Notes: generated by a model from the sequence alone, not told the origin. A DNA stretch of 64,000 nt from Streptomyces lydicus (GCF_004125265.1 NZ_RDTE01000001.1:124001-188000); one strand, 5' to 3'. Shown: positions 32,849 to 41,515, counted from the first letter of the stretch. A program made the numbers and translations.

Positions 32849-33088
32849 TCAGGTTACGACCACGGTGCGCATCGCGAGCTGGAGCACCTCGTCGTACGAC
32901 TGCGCGCTACGCGCGGCCGCGCTGAACTCCGTGGCGGCCTCCCGGTGCCCGGCCCTGCGCAGCGCTCGTTGGACGCAGCTGATGACGCTGTATACGTTGC
33001 CGCCTTCGCTGCTGAGCTGCGCTTCGGTGTCCGCGTACTGCGGTGGCTTTCCGTCTTCTACCGTGGACTGGTCGTGTGATGTGATCAT
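32849..33088 (-). CDS. Small unknown protein (79 aa), paralogue of 3854-4102
   Basis: ATG at 33088, GGAGGAC upstream. Carries the same GGNVYSVISCVQRALRRAGH, EAATEFSAAARSAQSYDEV and MRTVVVT blocks as the left copy. The DNA is also highly similar over about 170 bp, implying recent duplication or gene conversion. Confidence 0.85.
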   Translation of the reverse strand: MITSHDQSTVEDGKPPQYADTEAQLSSEGGNVYSVISCVQRALRRAGHREAATEFSAAARSAQSYDEVLQLAMRTVVVT

Positions 33089-33290
33089 GAAGTCCTCCAG
33101 GAAATGCGTCGGTTGGTGAGTGGGCTGAGTGTCAGGCAGCGGTGAGTTGCCGGTCAAGGTGCCCGGCACCGGCGGCACCGGTATGCCTGTGCAGCGAAGG
33201 GGCGCGGACTTGCTGCTGGCCGCTCTGGGGTGCAGGACGGGCGGTCAGCAAACGGGCCGGTGGTCGGCGCGCCCTTCGTACCGAGAGGTG

Positions 33291-33806
33291 TCAAGGCTCT
33301 TCGCGGCGCAGCGTTACGCGATGCGCTTCCTCACGGCCCTGGTCGTACATCTCGGTCTCGCGCAGTCCATCGGGGAGTGACGCGGTGTCGCTCTGTCGGT
33401 ACTCGGCGGCGCCGAGAGCGTACGCGGCCTGTCGGTCAGTGTGCAGCGCGTCGTCTTCCCCCCACACGGCCCACGGCCACATTCCGCCGATGAGATACCG
33501 GCCGTGCACGTCTGGGGCCACGATGACGACGTGGCCCAACGTGTCGTAGGTCTCGGTCCACTGGAGCGTCAGGGTGCCGTCAGCGGCGAACTTGTAGCTC
33601 ATGCAGAGGTCGTCGCGGGCGACATCGGCGGCGATCTGCTGGGCGGTCGCTTGGGTGAAAAGTTGCGGGCTGTCGTCCTGCCACAGCCGGGTGACGGGCA
33701 GTCCGACGTACGGGCCGAGTCCGGTCTCCGCGATGGTGAAGAGCTGGACGCTCAGGGGTGTTCCATCGGGGTACGTTGCGGGCGGCATGGGTGGGATGCT
33801 GGGCAT
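33291..33806 (-). CDS. Unknown protein (171 aa), same module as 13488 protein
   Basis: ATG at 33806 behind GAAGGAAA. It corresponds to domain 2 of the 13488 protein: SVQLFTIAETGLGPYVGLPV, LFTQATAQQIAADVARDDL, a YKFAADGTLTLQW strand and GRYLIGGMWPWAVWGED. A helical tail follows (AYALGAAEYRQSD, ETEMYDQGREEAHRVTLRRE). It shows that this module exists as a stand-alone protein. Confidence 0.8.
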   Translation of the reverse strand: MPSIPPMPPATYPDGTPLSVQLFTIAETGLGPYVGLPVTRLWQDDSPQLFTQATAQQIAADVARDDLCMSYKFAADGTLTLQWTETYDTLGHVVIVAPDVHGRYLIGGMWPWAVWGEDDALHTDRQAAYALGAAEYRQSDTASLPDGLRETEMYDQGREEAHRVTLRREEP

Positions 33807-33874
33807 GACGTCATTTCCTTCTGGGAGTGGCCGTGGGCGGGGTTTGCGGCCCGGACGTGGCGTGCGCGCTGGGC

Positions 33875-33915
33875 CGGTGGTCCGTACCGTGAGCTGATGC
33901 GGGCAAGACGTGCAA
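33875..33915 (-). promoter_or_regulatory. Shared TTGC element before 33806
   Basis: TTGCACGTCTTGCCCG, 18 nt, CACGGTACGG. A second partial copy (TTGCCTGGTCTTGCC) lies near 34078. Confidence 0.5.
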
Positions 33916-34201
33916 GGCGACCGGTGGGCATGCCGCAGCCTCGCCTCCGCAAGGGGCGGGGCGGACGGCATCCCTGCCGGCGTGGGGCCGGCTGTGGTGT
34001 ACACGGGTGTGCCGGTCGGCCGGTGGCCCCCCTGTTGGGCGGGCAAACCGGTGCTATGGGGGGGCAAGACCAGGCAAGGGACTTGTTGGCGGGGTCCGGG
34101 GCGCGGTGAGCGGCAGAGCGCTGGCCACGCTCGCGGCGGAGCATGGCGAGGGCCGTGACGGTCACGGTCAGATGGAAGGAGGCACATACGGCCATGGCGG
34201 G

Positions 34202-34735
34202 TCAGGGCCGTCCGTAGGCCGGGCCACGCATCGACGCGTTCTGGTCGGTGCCAAAGTAGAAGTGCTTGCACCAGCGGGGATCGTCTGTGGCGTGGTCGGC
34301 CGCAGGGTCCTTGCACGTTGCGCAGGTCCCGGCAGCGCGCTGGTAGTGCGAACACACCCGTAGGTGGAGGTCGCGGGCGGCGGTCTCCGCGTCGGCGAGG
34401 GTCGCGTACTCCTCATCCTCGCCCCACTGCTCATAGTCGGGGTTGGGGTGCTCGTAGAGGTCGAACTGCCCGGCCACGGTCCAGGGGCCTTGCGGGGTGA
34501 ACGCCGTGCGGGTGTCAGGCACGGGACCGTCGATGATGCTGTTGGCGGGGTAGACGCTGGCCGTGCAACCGCACAGCTCGTACCGGTGATGGAGCCCGGC
34601 GATGGTCATGTCCGGGCCCAGGGCCGTGGCCTCGAACCGGAAGGTCTCCGGATGGCCGGAGGCGTGCCAGTCAGAGTGCAGGACGAGCTGTGTGCGGGTC
34701 CCGGAAGCGGGCGGCGGTGTGGAGGGGGTCTGCAT
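34202..34735 (-). CDS. Unknown Cys-rich protein (177 aa)
   Basis: ATG at 34735 with GGAGCAG. A beta-rich N-terminus (TQLVLHSDWHASGHPETFRF, HHRYELCGCTASVYP) leads to an acidic middle (HPNPDYEQWGEDEEYATL), a helix, then VCSHYQRAAGTCATCKDPAA and a CKH end. The Cys/His at about 128-160 could form a zinc site. Confidence 0.8.
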   Translation of the reverse strand: MQTPSTPPPASGTRTQLVLHSDWHASGHPETFRFEATALGPDMTIAGLHHRYELCGCTASVYPANSIIDGPVPDTRTAFTPQGPWTVAGQFDLYEHPNPDYEQWGEDEEYATLADAETAARDLHLRVCSHYQRAAGTCATCKDPAADHATDDPRWCKHFYFGTDQNASMRGPAYGRP

Positions 34736-34774
34736 GTCTGCTCCGTTCGACAGGTGGCGGGTGCCCGCGGCGGC

Positions 34775-34820
34775 ACCGGCGTGGACTGGACACTGGCTCC
34801 GCCCCGGGCAACCAGCACAA
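34775..34820 (-). promoter_or_regulatory. Shared TTGC element before 34735
   Basis: TTGTGCTGGTTGCCCG, CAGTGTCCAG, then CACGCCGG. Confidence 0.5.
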
Positions 34821-34954
34821 GCCCTCCGGTGGGAGAAGCGGAGAATTCCTTCCCCACCGGATGGCCTCGTGGCGAGGGGCGGGCATGGGGCAGCCCCGGC
34901 TCCGCGAACGCGGTACCGGGGCCGGGACGGGCGGCCCGCCGACTCCGGGGCGGG

Positions 34955-36104
34955 TCAGGGGCGCTCGGGGACGATGCGCACCGTACGGCGGGGGTCGACG
35001 TCGCGGCCCTTGGGCCCGTTGAAGTGCCGCTTGACGGGGACCAGGACCGGCTTACACTCGCCGCCCGCCTCGATGATGGCGCGGTGCTGGTGCGGGTTCG
35101 GGCAGCGGTTCTGGTGCTTCATCGACACCTCCCAGCGGAGCGTTTCGTCCCGCCAGTTCGGCTCGGGGATGTGCTCAGCGGCCAGGGCGCTGTCGGCGGC
35201 GTCCGTCAGCCGGGCCCGGGGGGCCAGGGTGGGGATGTGGGCAGGCTCGCGGATGACGCGGATACGCCGCTTGCGCGGGGACTGCTTGGCGCGCTTGCCC
35301 TTGCGCCCGTGGGCGGACTTCCTTGTGCCGTGGCCCGGCCCGGCGTGCTGGAAGACCGTCAGAGTGTCTTCGACCGTGCCCGACTCGTCGGGCACGTCGG
35401 CATCACGTGCGGTCGGAGCGCGCAACTCCCAGAACGCCAGTACCAGCCCGAGGGCGGTGCCCGGGTCGGGCGCCCCGAACGAGTCTGGGTTGCCGTAGCC
35501 GGCCAGGACCCCGCCGATCAGGGTGGAGACGCCGTTGGGGCAGTACGGAGCGAGAGGCAACTTCGTGGACGCGGCCACCGACGGCGGCAGCCGGGTGGGA
35601 AGCAACTGGGTGTCGGTGATCGTCTCGACGGAGAATGCAAGGTCACTGCCGGTGCCTTCCATGTGCCAGGCAAGGCCGTGGACGGGATGCAAGTCATCGA
35701 TGTAGATCGGGGTGGGGAAGTAGACCAGCCCGTCACGGGCCGGGGCGGCCTCCTCCAGGCTCCCCACGATCATGCTGGCCTGGTTCGCCAACGGATGGTG
35801 GGCGATACGGTCGGCCATGCTGTGGGGCACGACCCACACCTCGCCGGTCCGGTAGGCGGCGGCAAAGTTCATGCACATGCTGAAGCACAATGCGATCGCG
35901 TGAGTCCTCGATGAGCTCGCGGCCCGTCGCGGTGAAGTACATGGACGTCATCAGGTCGGCGGCCCGGGGCCGGCCGCGTACGGGCTTGCCCCAGAAGTCC
36001 GCGAGCTGGGCGCGAAGCCGCTCCGCACAGTCAGCGAAGTCGGCGTAGTCCTTGGCTTTACGCGATGCGGGACGGGACACGGGCAGGGACTGGGACAGGG
36101 ACAT
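34955..36104 (-). pseudogene. Frameshifted gene for a large unknown protein (about 380 aa)
   Basis: The ATG at 36104 (GGAGCCCC upstream) opens a frame reading RKAKDYADFADCAERLRAQL, AADLMTSMYFTATGRELIED and SRDRI to about 35893. The continuation LCFSMCMNFAAAYRTGEVWV, HSMADRIAHHPLANQASMIV is in another frame, which runs cleanly to the stop at 34955. The C-terminal half has a basic patch (GRKGKRAKQSPRKRRIRVIR) and ends RRTVRIVPERP. A loss of about four bases after GATCGCATT fits. The 3' part has a TTG at 35890 and could be made alone, but the split looks like damage or a sequencing error. Confidence 0.75.
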
Positions 36105-36154
36105 GGCGGGGCTCCATCAGGGGATCGGCAGCCCCAACGCGGGGCCGGAAGGCG

Positions 36155-36201
36155 GTGGTTGCAGACCAAGACCCTGGAACGGGACGGAATAAGACCTGCA
36201 A
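36155..36201 (-). promoter_or_regulatory. Shared TTGC element before 36104
   Basis: TTGCAGGTCTTATTCC, CAGGGTCTTGG. Confidence 0.5.
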
Positions 36202-36281
36202 CCCCCAGCCCCCCGACCCCGGGCGGCGGGTCCGCGCAGCGGCCGAGTGGCGGTGGCGGTGTGGACGGAAGCCGAACACGC

Positions 36282-36325
36282 CGATGGCCCGCTCCGGAGG
36301 GTGGGAGGGTCGGAGCGGGCCATCG
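36282..36325 (-). terminator. 15-bp hairpin
   Basis: CGATGGCCCGCTCCG and its exact complement with a 14-nt loop. It ends the 37138-36557 unit. Confidence 0.75.
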
Positions 36326-36334
36326 AGAGCGGGA

Positions 36335-36557
36335 CTATGGTGTTGAAGGATCAGACCGGTCCGGGACCCGATACGCAGCGCGGAGTCGACGCGCAGAGCG
36401 ATCGTCTCGCCGTTGGTCTCCTCACGGTCGATGAGGTAACGCACCTCTGTATCTCGGTCGGAACGAGCGAAGTCACGGAGCTCTGTCGTGGCGCGCAGGT
36501 CAGCTACGGGCTGACTAGTTGCTTCCGGCTATGGCGGTTGGTCGGCAGGAATGCCAT
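36335..36557 (-). pseudogene. Frameshifted small gene coupled to the HAD gene
   Basis: ATG at 36557 sits 2 bp after the stop of the 36560 gene, with GGGAGGAAAT as ribosome site, but its frame stops after 17 codons. Coding-like text continues in another frame (ADLRATTELRDFARSDRD, TEVRYLIDREETNGETIALR, SALRIGSRTGLILQH) up to the terminator. One indel near codon 8-10, perhaps another near the end, would restore about 70 codons. Confidence 0.45.
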
Positions 36558-36559
36558 GC

Positions 36560-37138
36560 TCAGATTTCCTCCCGAGTGTTGATCTTGCGCTCGCCGCCCT
36601 TGGTGGTCAGCGAGTTCGCCCACGCGGCCAGCGCCTCGAAGTCGTCTGCCAGCAGGCCAAGCCGGGGGTTCACGTGGTGCAGCAGGGCTGGGCCCTCGTG
36701 ATGAAGGGCAACGTAGTCACGGTCAAGGTCGCTGAATTCGTCGTCGATCCATGCGAAGGGGTGTCCTGTCACGTACTCCACGATGGTCCGGGTCTTCCAG
36801 AAGACTTTGGGTTCCGACTTCCAGTACGGGCTCGACTCCGTCTTCTGGTCGCCCGGCCAAGCGATCACCGGAAGGTCGGGCAGCCCGAGGCGTGGGCCGA
36901 TCCACTCGTTGGCCTCATGCGCCCATGTCGTGGCCCAGACAAGATCGAACGGCAGGGCCAGAAGCTGGGCGCCGTGCGCCGGGTTGAGCCAGACCCGTAG
37001 CGGCTTCTGCCGGGGGTGCTCCCAGCCGGTGGGGCGCATCCGGTGAGTCACATAGCCCTCGGGCCTCCGGGACGGATTTGCGGCGTATGGGTTCAGCGGT
37101 CCGTCAACGTCGATCAATAGCAGTGGTCTGTCGTGCAC
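36560..37138 (-). CDS. HAD-superfamily hydrolase-like protein (192 aa)
   Basis: Likely a phosphohydrolase of the haloacid dehalogenase fold. GTG at 37138 is fixed by AAGGAGTAGCC. Motif I is LLLIDVDGPLNPYA (about 6-19, DxDG). Motif II is the Thr in LVWATTWAHEANEW (about 62-75). A possible motif III is in TGHPFAWIDDEF, with the acidic pair FAWIDDEFSDLD (about 135-146) as motif IV. The cap looks minimal. Coupled downstream to a broken small gene. The substrate cannot be inferred. Confidence 0.85.
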   Translation of the reverse strand: MHDRPLLLIDVDGPLNPYAANPSRRPEGYVTHRMRPTGWEHPRQKPLRVWLNPAHGAQLLALPFDLVWATTWAHEANEWIGPRLGLPDLPVIAWPGDQKTESSPYWKSEPKVFWKTRTIVEYVTGHPFAWIDDEFSDLDRDYVALHHEGPALLHHVNPRLGLLADDFEALAAWANSLTTKGGERKINTREEI

Positions 37139-37279
37139 GGCTACTCCTTGCGTACTGAGTGGAATGTGGCGGAGATGGGGGTGCCCGGTTGTCGTGAAGG
37201 TCAGCTGTGCAGCTGGTTGTCCCGAATGGCGTCGGGCCGACATCGGCGTCTCGCGCCGCCAGCCGGCGAGGAAGAGCGC

Positions 37280-37329
37280 AACCAGGGTGGCAGCACCAAC
37301 ACTGCCTCGGGTGGGTCAAAGTCGCGCAA
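37280..37329 (-). promoter_or_regulatory. Shared TTGC element before 37138
   Basis: TTGCGCGACTTTGACCC, CAGTGTTGGT, then CTGCC. Confidence 0.55.
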
Positions 37330-37368
37330 TCCTGCCCCGAGACCGCCGGCCGGCCAGGTCTCATAGGT

Positions 37369-37400
37369 GGGCTTCCTCATGCCTGGGCATGAGGAAGCCC
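37369..37400 (-). terminator. Inverted repeat after 37499 gene
   Basis: GGGCTTCCTCATGC pairs with GCATGAGGAAGCCC (14 bp, 4-nt loop). It lies about 100 bp past the stop and just before the next element. Confidence 0.6.
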
Positions 37401-37498
37401 CGGCACCGCGAATGCGGAACCGGGGCCGAAGGTGGAGGGCGGACGCCCTCTTGCGCTGGAGTTGCGGGCCGCCGGGCCTGTGGCCTCCAGGAGGAGCG

Positions 37499-37858
37499 TC
37501 AGGGCGCGTCGCGGTCCGCGGTGTCCCCCAGGTCCATGGCGTCCCAAGCAGCACGGGCGTAGTCCAGTGGTGTGGCCGCCGGACGGTGTACTGCAGTGAT
37601 CGCCGCCACGAGTACGCCGAAACGCGGATCTGTGGGGGAGTTGCTGGCCTCCTCCAACAACTCGAACTTCCCGGGATAGGCGAGCGCACGCACCTGAATC
37701 TTGACGGTCTTCCCGGTCGTCCCGTCCAGATCGTGTTCGACGAAGCAGTCAGCGCGGCCATCGTCCCCGATGCTCATGACGCGCAATCGCCGGTCTCGTT
37801 CGCGCATATCGCGTGCGAGATCGCGATAGAGCTGCCCGATTCTGACGGTTCTGTTCAT
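37499..37858 (-). CDS. Unknown protein (119 aa), DUF6354-like start
   Basis: ATG at 37858 with GGGAGACG. It opens RTVRIGQLYRDLARDMRERD, then LRVMSIGDDGRADCFVEHDL, TGKTVKIQVRALAY and a helical C-terminus (FGVLVAAITAVHRPA, YARAAWDAMDLGD). The 'GQLY.D' start followed by a small beta sheet resembles DUF6354-type Streptomyces proteins; this is tentative. Confidence 0.8.
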   Translation of the reverse strand: MNRTVRIGQLYRDLARDMRERDRRLRVMSIGDDGRADCFVEHDLDGTTGKTVKIQVRALAYPGKFELLEEASNSPTDPRFGVLVAAITAVHRPAATPLDYARAAWDAMDLGDTADRDAP

Positions 37859-38457
37859 GGCGTCTCCCTTGACTTTCGTGGGTACCCGCGCATTCTCCGT
37901 GGTGGCCTGTGCCGGCGGGGCCGGGGCTCTCTCGGCCTTGACGCACACAGTAGGTGCCTTCCACAGAGGTGAACGGCCCGAGTACGAGCCTCACATACGC
38001 TGTTGATGACTGGAGCCCTGGATTTAATCCATCCACGCCTCACGTATTCGGCCCCAAGCATGGCCGCACGGCTGGCAAGAGCCGCAAGTCCATCCAGATA
38101 GGAGCAGATGCACATGCAGCGGGCGGCTACGGCAGCGGGGCGCGGCTCGCCACGCCAGGCCGCGGCCCCGGCGCAACGGCCGGGTACGGCGGCGGCAGAC
38201 TTTAGCACTGGGGCAGACAGGGGGCGCGAAGCTGCGCCTGAACGGCGGCCGGGCGGGGACGAACGGGCTCCGGAACCACACAGACACCAGAGCCGGGCCA
38301 GGGAGCCACAGAGGGGCACAAAGGCAACGAACAGAGGCAGGAGTGCAGAGAGCTGGGTCGAACCAGCGGCTGGCGGTATGTCGGCGTCGAGTCATGACCT
38401 GTGGGCGTGCGGCGCCCCCGCCACCACGGGGAGGGTGACGGGGGCAGGATGGCGCGG
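37859..38457. other. 600-bp spacer, no gene identified
   Basis: Long frames exist on both strands but lack ribosome sites and read as Arg/Ala/Pro noise. A CCCCGCCACCACGGGG hairpin near 38418-38433 probably terminates the 38458 gene. No copy of the shared element was found for the 37858 gene. Confidence 0.4.
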
Positions 38458-39105
38458 TCAGCTGTGCTGCTCCGAGGACCTCATGCCAGTGCGTGACTTG
38501 AGGGTCTGCTCGGCTGTGACAGCCCGGTCGTTCGCGGACGGCGGCGGGGCGAGCGTGATACCTGCCGTGGTCAGAATGCTGAGGTCCAACTCCCAACGGT
38601 GGGTCGAGCGCTGCTGCCATGTCAGGAAGGCAGACTGAACGTGCTGTCGGCCTTGCCGCTCGGTCATGCCTGTGACCTTCAGCAGGTGTGCGAAGGCCCG
38701 GCCTTCCAAGCCGCGCACCTGGGCGAACCCGAAGTGGGTCACCATGTGGCAATTCGAGCAGAGGCAGATGAGCCGCTTCAGCGTCTGTGTACGCGTGGCT
38801 TCGTCGAAGTCCCAGCGTTCGTGGGCCTCCAGCCTCGGTTTACCTGACGCACCAGGAGTCGCACCGCAGACTTCGCAACGATTGTCAGCCCTGCCATAGA
38901 TCATCCGCCTGAGACGGTCCCAGTCCTTCCTGGCAACACAAGAGCGCACGTTGGTGAACCAGCACGAGCGGGGCACCAGGTCGACGAACAGCGACTGCCC
39001 AAAGCCTCGGTCTTCGCCGGGCAAAACCGTAGGCAGCTCGGGTGCCGGGCTTCGGCGCCGAGCCGGCGACCTTCCGCCGCCGGGCACCTGGGGCGGAACG
39101 GTCAC
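38458..39105 (-). CDS. HNH endonuclease-like protein (215 aa)
   Basis: GTG at 39105, GGAGGTGACC upstream, overlapping the stop of the 32-aa ORF 39102-39200 (GTGA). The nuclease core is at about 70-130: NRCEVCGATPG (first Cys pair), RLEAHERWDFDEATRTQTLK (His of the HNH motif in LEAHERW), then LICLCSNCHMVTHFG (second Cys pair and final His). A helical C-terminus follows (QHVQSAFLTWQQRSTHRWEL). It is probably a metal-dependent DNA nuclease. The cytosine methyltransferase 5 kb away is not adjacent, so a restriction-modification pairing is only a possibility. Confidence 0.85.
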   Translation of the reverse strand: MTVPPQVPGGGRSPARRRSPAPELPTVLPGEDRGFGQSLFVDLVPRSCWFTNVRSCVARKDWDRLRRMIYGRADNRCEVCGATPGASGKPRLEAHERWDFDEATRTQTLKRLICLCSNCHMVTHFGFAQVRGLEGRAFAHLLKVTGMTERQGRQHVQSAFLTWQQRSTHRWELDLSILTTAGITLAPPPSANDRAVTAEQTLKSRTGMRSSEQHS

Positions 39106-39200
39106 GATGTGGTCACCTCCATGCAGTCGACACTGTGGTGATGGCGGAGGGACTTGCCCGAGTTCTTGGTGACAGCGACTGTGCCACGTGTTCGTGTCAT
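39102..39200 (-). CDS. 32-aa leader ORF coupled to HNH gene
   Basis: ATG at 39200 behind AAAGGAG; the product is TRTRGTVAVTKNSGKSLRHH and 12 more residues. The stop shares GTGA with the nuclease start, so nuclease translation probably depends on it. Small and basic; it could be an attenuating leader peptide or a small partner. Confidence 0.6.
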   Translation of the reverse strand: MTRTRGTVAVTKNSGKSLRHHHSVDCMEVTTS

Positions 39201-39444
39201 CAGATCAAACTCCTTTAGATCAGGTGGAGCGGGATAGAACCAGGCCCTTGCGAGCCTGCCGCGACAAAGCCTCGCCGGGGCCGCGCCTCCGTTCCCGTCC
39301 CTCCGGAGGGGTCCGGAATCGGACGGCTCCTCCCGCCAGATGGGAAGGCAGCCGTCGCCAGAGGCTGCAGGCGCGGTGGCGTGCAAATGCGTTGGGTGGT
39401 CGGACAGTCGCCGGACCCCATCGGCGCCGGCCTAACGAGGCAGG

Positions 39445-39837
39445 TCAGAACGGGAGTTCGCCGTGCCCGTGCATGACGTCGGTCAGGGCATCCATCCGCA
39501 GTGCGTCGTCCTCGCTGTGGATAGCGCACAGGCTCTCTTCGTGCCGCTGGTTGGGCATGAGGGTCTCGGCGCGGTGGCGTGCCTCCGCGTACACGACGTC
39601 GGCGGCGGTACGAGTGACGGAGCCAGGTTCCGTGTAGGCCCGGCGGGCGTGCAGGAGGGTCAGGTGACGCTGGGCGGTCCGCAGCGCGGCAGCCGTCCTG
39701 TCGCTGGCGTAGACGCTGATGCGGGTGGGGCTGTGCGGATCGTCGACTGCGGGCTCCTGGTAGTCGTCGGCCGGGACGGAGGTGAGGGGCTCGCGTTGGG
39801 TGGTGAACTCGTGGACGTGAAACGTGGACTTGAACAT
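39445..39837 (-). CDS. Unknown protein (130 aa)
   Basis: ATG at 39837, GGAAGG about 12 nt upstream. A beta start (KSTFHVHEFTTQREPL) and an acidic Pro/Asp loop lead to a helical core: RTAAALRTAQRHLTLLHARR, RTAADVVYAEARHRAETL, SEDDALRMDALTDVMHGHGE. No family recognised. Confidence 0.8.
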   Translation of the reverse strand: MFKSTFHVHEFTTQREPLTSVPADDYQEPAVDDPHSPTRISVYASDRTAAALRTAQRHLTLLHARRAYTEPGSVTRTAADVVYAEARHRAETLMPNQRHEESLCAIHSEDDALRMDALTDVMHGHGELPF

Positions 39838-39884
39838 CAGCAGACTCGCCTTCCGCGGGGAGAGAGATAGGTGGGCCGGTGTGC

Positions 39885-39929
39885 GGGCGCGGTACGGGCA
39901 CCTTCGTGGCGGGCTGGTTAGCCGGGCAA
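39885..39929 (-). promoter_or_regulatory. Shared TTGC element before 39837
   Basis: TTGCCCGGCTAACCAG, then GAAGGTGCCC. Confidence 0.5.
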
Positions 39930-40021
39930 GCAGCGGCGGGACGGCACGTGTTTGGTTGGTGTGATCCCGAGGGCAACGTCGTGGCCCCTGGCATCACTCA
40001 GGTGCCAGAGGCCATTGACAG

Positions 40022-40666
40022 TTAGACGGGGTCGGCGATCGGGTCGGGGTAGGGCCACACTGGCATGTCGCGGGCACCCTCACAGACGAGGGAGCCGATG
40101 CGGTCACCGTCCTCCAGCCGACCGCCAGTCCACCCGCTCGGGCTCGGTGTGCCCTGCCACCAGACGTGTGCCAAGTCGTATGCCTTCGACTGGGAGGAGG
40201 CACGGGCCAGGAATCGGTAGGTGCGCCCCTCCGTGGTCTGCATCCTGAATCGGTACACACGGCGAGGGCCGGGAACGCCCCGGTCTCCGCCGGCGGTGAA
40301 CGCCGTCTCGATGGCGTGGCGGCAGTGGTTGGTGTGCAGGGCGCTGGTGTCGTCGCGGTGACGGCGGTGGATGAGGCGCAGGTCGTCGACATCGTCCAGG
40401 TGCAGGATGAGGGGGCCGTCGCGCTCGGCGTCGGGGAGGGGGCGTACTACGCCGGCGCGGTCCTCCTTCACGTCGGGCAGGACGGTGACGGTACGGGCGT
40501 GCGGGTCGTAGGCGGTGACCTTGTAGCGGGTGGTCAGTCCGGTACGCGGCTCGACGGTGGCTGCGGTGCCGATCTGGGCGGGCAGGCCGGGCCGGTAGAC
40601 GGGGGCGGTGACCAGTTGGTCGGCCCAGGTACAGCCGGGATACGTGTCTGGCGGCGGGGTCAGCAT
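40022..40666 (-). CDS. Unknown beta-rich protein (214 aa)
   Basis: ATG at 40666, GAAGGAAT 12 nt upstream. Strand-rich: VYRPGLPAQIGTAATVEPRT, YKVTAYDPHARTVTVLPDV, LILHLDDVDDLRLIHRRHR, a His/Cys turn, RRVYRFRMQTTEGRTYRFLA and DLAHVWWQGTPSPSGW. It ends CEGARDMPVWPYPDPIADP. Possibly two small beta domains; function unknown. Confidence 0.8.
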   Translation of the reverse strand: MLTPPPDTYPGCTWADQLVTAPVYRPGLPAQIGTAATVEPRTGLTTRYKVTAYDPHARTVTVLPDVKEDRAGVVRPLPDAERDGPLILHLDDVDDLRLIHRRHRDDTSALHTNHCRHAIETAFTAGGDRGVPGPRRVYRFRMQTTEGRTYRFLARASSQSKAYDLAHVWWQGTPSPSGWTGGRLEDGDRIGSLVCEGARDMPVWPYPDPIADPV

Positions 40667-40714
40667 GGGAACGGGGATTCCTTCGGTGCAGGTAGAGGCG
40701 GGGCGGGGTGCCGG

Positions 40715-40756
40715 ACGCCGGGGGCAGCTTCGGGGTTCGGCAGGCAAGCCAGGCAA
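40715..40756 (-). promoter_or_regulatory. Shared TTGC element before 40666
   Basis: TTGCCTGGCTTGCCTG. The second box is unclear. Confidence 0.4.
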
Positions 40757-40855
40757 TCCCGAGTAGGGCGCGACGTCGGAGGGCAGGGGCGCGGGGACGC
40801 GGTACGCGGCGGCCCCGGCACCGTAGGGACGGGGCCGGGGGCTTGGGGCGGGGCG

Positions 40856-41515
40856 TCAGGCGGTGGTGGAGCGCTCCTTCGGAGCGGCGTCGGCCGCGTT
40901 CTTCCAGCCCTGCTTGATGGCACTGGCCTGACGGAAGTAGTCGACGGTCGTCCGGCGGGTTTCGGGCTTGGCGTGGGGGGTGCCGCCGAAGTGGTCTGGG
41001 GGCGACCAGTTGGGCACGTCGGCGATGCGGAACTGCGCGACGACGGTGTTGGCGGGCAGCTGGCGTATGCGTCCATCGATGTAGGGGCAGTTGGCCACTG
41101 CCTTGTCGAGGTGGAATTCGGCGAAGGAGAACGAGGAGACCAGCAGATCGGCGTGGTGGGAGCCGTAGAGATCGCGTCGGGTCTGGTCGGTGGCCAGTTC
41201 TGCGTGCCAGGAGCGCAGGGTCTCGATGGCGCACGTGGTGAACATCTCCCGGCTGTCGATCAGTGGGCTCCAGGAGCGAGGCAGGATGCCGCCGTTCTTG
41301 GCGGTGATGACGCCGAGCTTGGCGGGGGCCGGGGTGGTGTAGTCCCACCAGATGGCGCCGATCGCCTCCACGTGACGGATCATCTCCGGCAGGGTGGTGT
41401 GCGTCCCGGCGTGGCCCATCTGGTGCTCGCGCAGGTAGGAGTTGAGCGGGCTGTCCCACATCTCCTGGTCGGTCTCGGAGGGCTTCGTACGGTTGCGGTA
41501 GAGGGTGTAGCCCAT
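40856..41515 (-). CDS. Unknown protein (219 aa)
   Basis: ATG at 41515 with AAGGCAGC. Opens MGYTLYRNRTKPSETDQEMW, then LPEMIRHVEAIGAIWWDYTT, LGVITAKNGGILP, a helix (MFTTCAIETLRSWHAELATD), and DLLVSSFSFAEFHLDKAVAN. The C-terminus is polar and helical. Mixed alpha/beta with conserved-looking Trp residues. I do not recognise the family. Confidence 0.8.
   Translation of the reverse strand: MGYTLYRNRTKPSETDQEMWDSPLNSYLREHQMGHAGTHTTLPEMIRHVEAIGAIWWDYTTPAPAKLGVITAKNGGILPRSWSPLIDSREMFTTCAIETLRSWHAELATDQTRRDLYGSHHADLLVSSFSFAEFHLDKAVANCPYIDGRIRQLPANTVVAQFRIADVPNWSPPDHFGGTPHAKPETRRTTVDYFRQASAIKQGWKNAADAAPKERSTTA

Noticed and set aside
34058..34195. Small minus ORF starting MAVCASFHLTVTVTALAML after the 34202 gene
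   Set aside because: The first 25 codons are plausible, but it runs through a partial copy of the shared element and has no ribosome site.
38365..38395. tRNA-like GGGTCGAACCAGC segment
   Set aside because: No acceptor stem, D-arm or anticodon arm can be built around it. No tRNA or rRNA gene was found in the window.
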